Shown here in pieces: positions 17,077-20,000 of a stretch of 20,000 nucleotides of DNA. The notes beneath the pieces were generated by a model. It did no database searches. It saw only the letters and a list, made by a program, of their open reading frames with translations, and was not told the DNA's origin. How positions within the stretch are numbered: the stretch's first letter is position 1; every line of letters starts with the position of its first letter. Position numbers and translations under genes: made by a program. The stretch comes from Asparagopsis taxiformis. Taxonomy: Eukaryota; Rhodophyta; Florideophyceae; Bonnemaisoniales; Bonnemaisoniaceae. The stretch lies in the NCBI GenBank assembly GCA_030407315.1, contig JALQPE010002793.1, positions 1 to 20,000 on the forward strand, written 5' to 3'.

Positions 17077-19326
17077 CTAACGGCGCGTACGAGTCCGACG
17101 AGTCGGCCTGTCCTTGTTAATAGGAGACCCCACGCTCGCTGAAGGGGAAGAGGGCTGAGCCCTTTTACGCCTTCGGGCGACTCGTTGCCCCGCCGCCGCC
17201 ACTGCGGCCGCGACTGTCGCCACCGGTGACGTCACATTGAGGCGACGCGTGGCGCGCGCGGGCGACCGAGGGTCTTCGACGACTTGCACGGACTCTCCAC
17301 CCGGGGACGTTGCGTCAGTGGGCTTAGGAGTTGCCTCCTTTATGCCCTCAGACTCCTTTTCAGTACCCCCAGCGGTGGCGACACCAGTAACACCCGTCGC
17401 CGTAGGAGTAGCAACCGCGGAGGTCGGCTTACTCGTGGCGGGTTCGACCACAGCCACAGCCGTAGCAGTTCCCGCTGCCGTTGGGGCAGGAACGACCGAG
17501 GTCGTCGCCTTGACAGCTTCGACTGCCATTGGGTCGGCCGGAGCAGAACCACCCGACGCTACCGCATCGGAAGCGCCCCTAGCCGACGGTGTGGGAGCGT
17601 TGGCAACGGGACGCGCGGCCGTGGCCGCACCAAGAGGGGCTGTTATCGTCTCTTCAGACGTGGCCGCCGGGGCAGTCGCTGCACCCGAGGGTGACGCGGC
17701 GGGGACCCCCCGCCCGTGTAAGAACGCCATACCCGGGAAGGCACGCGCGAGCGCGTTACCAGGGAGAGGGCGTGACCCTTCAACGTCTGCTTGGCGAACA
17801 CGCAGGTCTTCTACCGTCATGATGGCGCGTGCGGCCCTAGCGCATATCGTGTTGGACTGCTGATGCAGATCCCAGACCTGACAGAGCGCGCTCTGCAGGG
17901 CTAACTCCTGTTCCGCCAAATCACGCGCGTACCCCAGCCGGCTCTTGAACAAGTCATCGTGCTTTCGCTTCAGCAGCGTGTTCTCAGCCATCAATTCTGC
18001 TCGCAGAGTTTCCTTCTCGCCCTTAACCGTCGCCAAGGCAGCTTCGGCTGACACTCGCGCCGCTTCGCTTTGTGCCAATCGCTCTCGACCCGCAGACACC
18101 GCGCGCTGGAGCTCTTCCACGCGCTTTTCCAAGGCCGAAGCATGCGCAGTCATGTCGGACGGGAGGGAACGGTCGGACGGCCGCGGCCGAGTAATCGACG
18201 ACGGACCGGCTGAATCAGCCGGGACAGGCTCAACGGTGGCTATGTCTGCCGACGCGTCTGTGGCCGCCGGAGGACGCGCTGACCTGGGAACCGCGACGGG
18301 CAAGCCCGTTTCTTCCCGCGGAAGGAGAGGACGACCACCATGGGTCTGATACGATATGCAGTCCTCCACGAGTCGCCCTAGGGTAACGTAATCCCACCCC
18401 CTGGCCATCCAACCTCCCATAAGGGGTTGCGCGGCAGTGTATTCGAGGACCCTAAGGGGGATGCCCAACTCGAGGCGTACTCCGAACAGGTACGACGATA
18501 AGTCGATCGAATGCGAGACCGGGTCCATTGGCACCCACTTGCTCAGCCGACGCGTCGGTTCGTAAGGAGAATTGGGTAGCGGCACGATGTCCACTGTCTC
18601 CCACGGGAATGTTTCGTGCAAGCGATAGAAATGCTCGAGCAACTCGGGTGTGACATCGAAGCACTCGAAATTGCGGATGAGTCCGCTAGGCCAGATGGGT
18701 GCCTCGACGCCCAAAGAGCGTATCTTCTTGAACATCTCCTCAGGGACTTGGTGCATGCGGTTTTGCGCCACAATATTCTCCAACCACGTCGCGGCGTAGT
18801 AGCACACCCACTCCGTATGGGCCATCTTGTCCAAAACCCTCGCGAGGGTACCCCCTTCCGAGCTCACCAGGTGTGACGCTGCGTAGCGGTACACGAGCGG
18901 CATCGGGAACAAGACCTCCCATTCGGGGACTTCCATCCAACGGGGTATGCGGGCATAGTAACGTCGACGCAACCTGGTCGGGATGCGTACGTATTCGACG
19001 TCCTTGAACGTTATGACGTAACCCCGCGGACCCGGCCGGAGATGCAGCGGTTGGTTACTCGTTTGAGGAAACGTGCGCCGACGTTCGTCGCGATACTCCC
19101 CACCCCACCGCTGGCGAATCCAGCGCACTGGGAACATTGGAGCCTGGTCCGCCAGTAGACGAATGTCCACCTCAGCGAAATCGTCAACCAACGCCCCAAG
19201 TTGGTCTAATTTGATCCAACGGGCGATCATTCGAACCATTGGTTCGTCTTCTGGTTCACTGAGGTGATACACGTCGCTCGGGAAGTTGGCCGGGATAGTG
19301 ATACGACGATCGACGACATCGGCCAT
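17077..19326 (-). CDS. Antisense 749-aa protein, unknown function, coiled coil
   Basis: I do not recognise this family. Residues 1-345 look globular, rich in Trp, Tyr and Arg (segments WIRQRWGGEYRDERRR at about 69-84, RRRYYARIPRWMEVPEWEVLF at 120-140). Residues about 345-395 are Pro/Ala/Ser-rich. About 397-490 form a likely coiled coil with Glu/Leu/Ala heptad character. About 520-700 are Ala/Thr/Pro/Val-rich and probably disordered. Basic clusters, RRRKR near 718-722 and the Arg-rich last ten residues, could be nuclear localisation signals. The ATG has A at -3 and G at +4. There is no signal peptide or membrane segment. The gene converges on pol, with about 2.4 kb between them, and begins 71 nt inside the upstream frame. 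It may be an accessory antisense gene of the retroelement, part of a different element, or a host gene. Confidence 0.8.
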   Translation of the reverse strand: MADVVDRRITIPANFPSDVYHLSEPEDEPMVRMIARWIKLDQLGALVDDFAEVDIRLLADQAPMFPVRWIRQRWGGEYRDERRRTFPQTSNQPLHLRPGPRGYVITFKDVEYVRIPTRLRRRYYARIPRWMEVPEWEVLFPMPLVYRYAASHLVSSEGGTLARVLDKMAHTEWVCYYAATWLENIVAQNRMHQVPEEMFKKIRSLGVEAPIWPSGLIRNFECFDVTPELLEHFYRLHETFPWETVDIVPLPNSPYEPTRRLSKWVPMDPVSHSIDLSSYLFGVRLELGIPLRVLEYTAAQPLMGGWMARGWDYVTLGRLVEDCISYQTHGGRPLLPREETGLPVAVPRSARPPAATDASADIATVEPVPADSAGPSSITRPRPSDRSLPSDMTAHASALEKRVEELQRAVSAGRERLAQSEAARVSAEAALATVKGEKETLRAELMAENTLLKRKHDDLFKSRLGYARDLAEQELALQSALCQVWDLHQQSNTICARAARAIMTVEDLRVRQADVEGSRPLPGNALARAFPGMAFLHGRGVPAASPSGAATAPAATSEETITAPLGAATAARPVANAPTPSARGASDAVASGGSAPADPMAVEAVKATTSVVPAPTAAGTATAVAVVEPATSKPTSAVATPTATGVTGVATAGGTEKESEGIKEATPKPTDATSPGGESVQVVEDPRSPARATRRLNVTSPVATVAAAVAAAGQRVARRRKRAQPSSPSASVGSPINKDRPTRRTRTRR

Positions 19327-20000
19327 GTTCCATGCGCTTGCGCATTACCTGATCAGCCACGGCGGCTCCGTGAGTTCCTTTGATGCATTCGAACCGTTCC
19401 AGGACGGGGCGGCGTAACGGCAAGCGTCCGTATGACTCGTAGCTGCGGTAACCGGGTGCGCGCGAGAGCTCGTGCCCGAAGGCGTCCTGATGATGGATGA
19501 AGGGTTGCGTGTGAAGCGTCCGCATCCACTCCACCACCCTCGCCTCATGCCCGGGGGCGACTCCAGCCGACGGAGCTACCGGAGGTTTCGTCAACCATAA
19601 AGGCCGCGGCGCCCGCGGGGACGGTGACCCGTAATAAGGATCTCGTCGCGTTCCTTGAGACTCCGGGGTTCCCCCGGTTAATTGGGAGTGGTCTGGGATG
19701 TCGGACGTCTTGCCCGAGGGCAAAGTGTTGACCATGCTTAACACTTCACCCAACTTGGCGGCCATGGCCGGTGACTCAGCTTCGCCAACGAGGCGAGCCA
19801 ACGCGGAGTATACTTGTCCCCCGGCTGGAGCCGCGACGGTTCCCGCAGATGACTCCCCAGGGAGACGACCGTGGCCACCGTCACTCGGCGCCCTTGCCGG
19901 GGCCGGTACCGAAGGGGAGACGCCCCGCCCCTGACGACCTTGAGTTTGGTCCCCCCTGGCTGCAGTGGAGCCAAAACGCGGAGGGCGGTTGCCGCCACCT
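19256..20000 (-). CDS. 3' part of an upstream antisense frame, unknown
   Basis: On the minus strand this frame is open from the window edge (first complete codon at 19999-19997) to its stop at 19256-19258, at least 247 residues, so the start lies outside the window. Its visible N-terminal half is Gly/Pro/Arg/Ala-rich and probably disordered, and the last ~100 residues are more mixed, with His and Arg. It overlaps the 749-codon gene by 71 nt and would need a +1 shift to join it. It may be a separate protein, the first part of a frameshifted fusion, or an exon. There is no in-frame ATG upstream of the KLGEVLSM region except the one at the AMAAKL segment, so no start was assigned. No family is recognised. 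Confidence 0.6.
   Translation of the reverse strand, partial: GGGNRPPRFGSTAARGDQTQGRQGRGVSPSVPAPARAPSDGGHGRLPGESSAGTVAAPAGGQVYSALARLVGEAESPAMAAKLGEVLSMVNTLPSGKTSDIPDHSQLTGGTPESQGTRRDPYYGSPSPRAPRPLWLTKPPVAPSAGVAPGHEARVVEWMRTLHTQPFIHHQDAFGHELSRAPGYRSYESYGRLPLRRPVLERFECIKGTHGAAVADQVMRKRMEHGRCRRSSYHYPGQLPERRVSPQ

Noticed and set aside
17237..17863. 208-codon plus-strand frame rich in Ala/Val/Gly
   Set aside because: It is the reverse-strand shadow of the Ala/Thr/Pro-rich tail of the 749-codon minus-strand protein.

Overview
The window looks like the left end of a eukaryotic chromosome. It opens with about 0.4 kb of almost pure telomere repeat, C-rich strand first, with the main unit CCCCTAAT (G-strand TTAGGGGA), followed by a degenerate proximal tail. 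The next 5.6 kb is subtelomeric DNA with no convincing gene. It is a chain of unrelated repeat modules: a ~160-bp duplication, a ~150-bp CT-rich tandem repeat, a CACGTG-rich array, a 32-bp CCAAT-box repeat, a dense TTACAG/CTGTAA array, a GTGTGTAT repeat and T-rich repeats ending in a 38-bp tandem unit.

Near 6.15 kb the T-rich repeats stop and a GC-richer, hairpin-rich sequence begins. This is a Ty3/gypsy LTR retrotransposon transcribed away from the telomere. It has a probable 5' LTR with TATA-like and AATAAA signals, a possible primer-binding site at 7286, a long structured leader, an intact 770-codon gag with a CCHC zinc knuckle, and an intact pol. Pol contains protease, reverse transcriptase, RNase H, an HHCC/D,D(35)E integrase and a C-terminal chromodomain. 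Pol lies in the -1 frame relative to gag, overlaps it by about 97 nt, and has no ATG before the protease active site, so it is probably made as a Gag-Pol fusion. All key catalytic residues are present and both frames are unbroken, which suggests a young, possibly active copy.

Downstream of pol are about 2.4 kb of non-coding DNA containing a degenerate ~400-bp tandem repeat, then two overlapping open frames on the opposite strand. One is an intact 749-codon protein of unknown function with an N-terminal globular part, a coiled coil, an Ala/Thr/Pro-rich tail and basic clusters. The other is the 3' part of an upstream frame that runs off the window. No 3' LTR is visible before 20 kb. The antisense genes are therefore either extra cargo inside one very large (>13 kb) element, in the same layout as the antisense ORFs of plant Tat-lineage elements (Grande1, Retand), or a separate gene or element next to a copy that lost its 3' LTR. 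This is the most interesting question in the window.

The organism cannot be named from this sequence. Telomere, chromodomain retroelement and absence of visible introns fit a fungus, but an alga or oomycete is not excluded.
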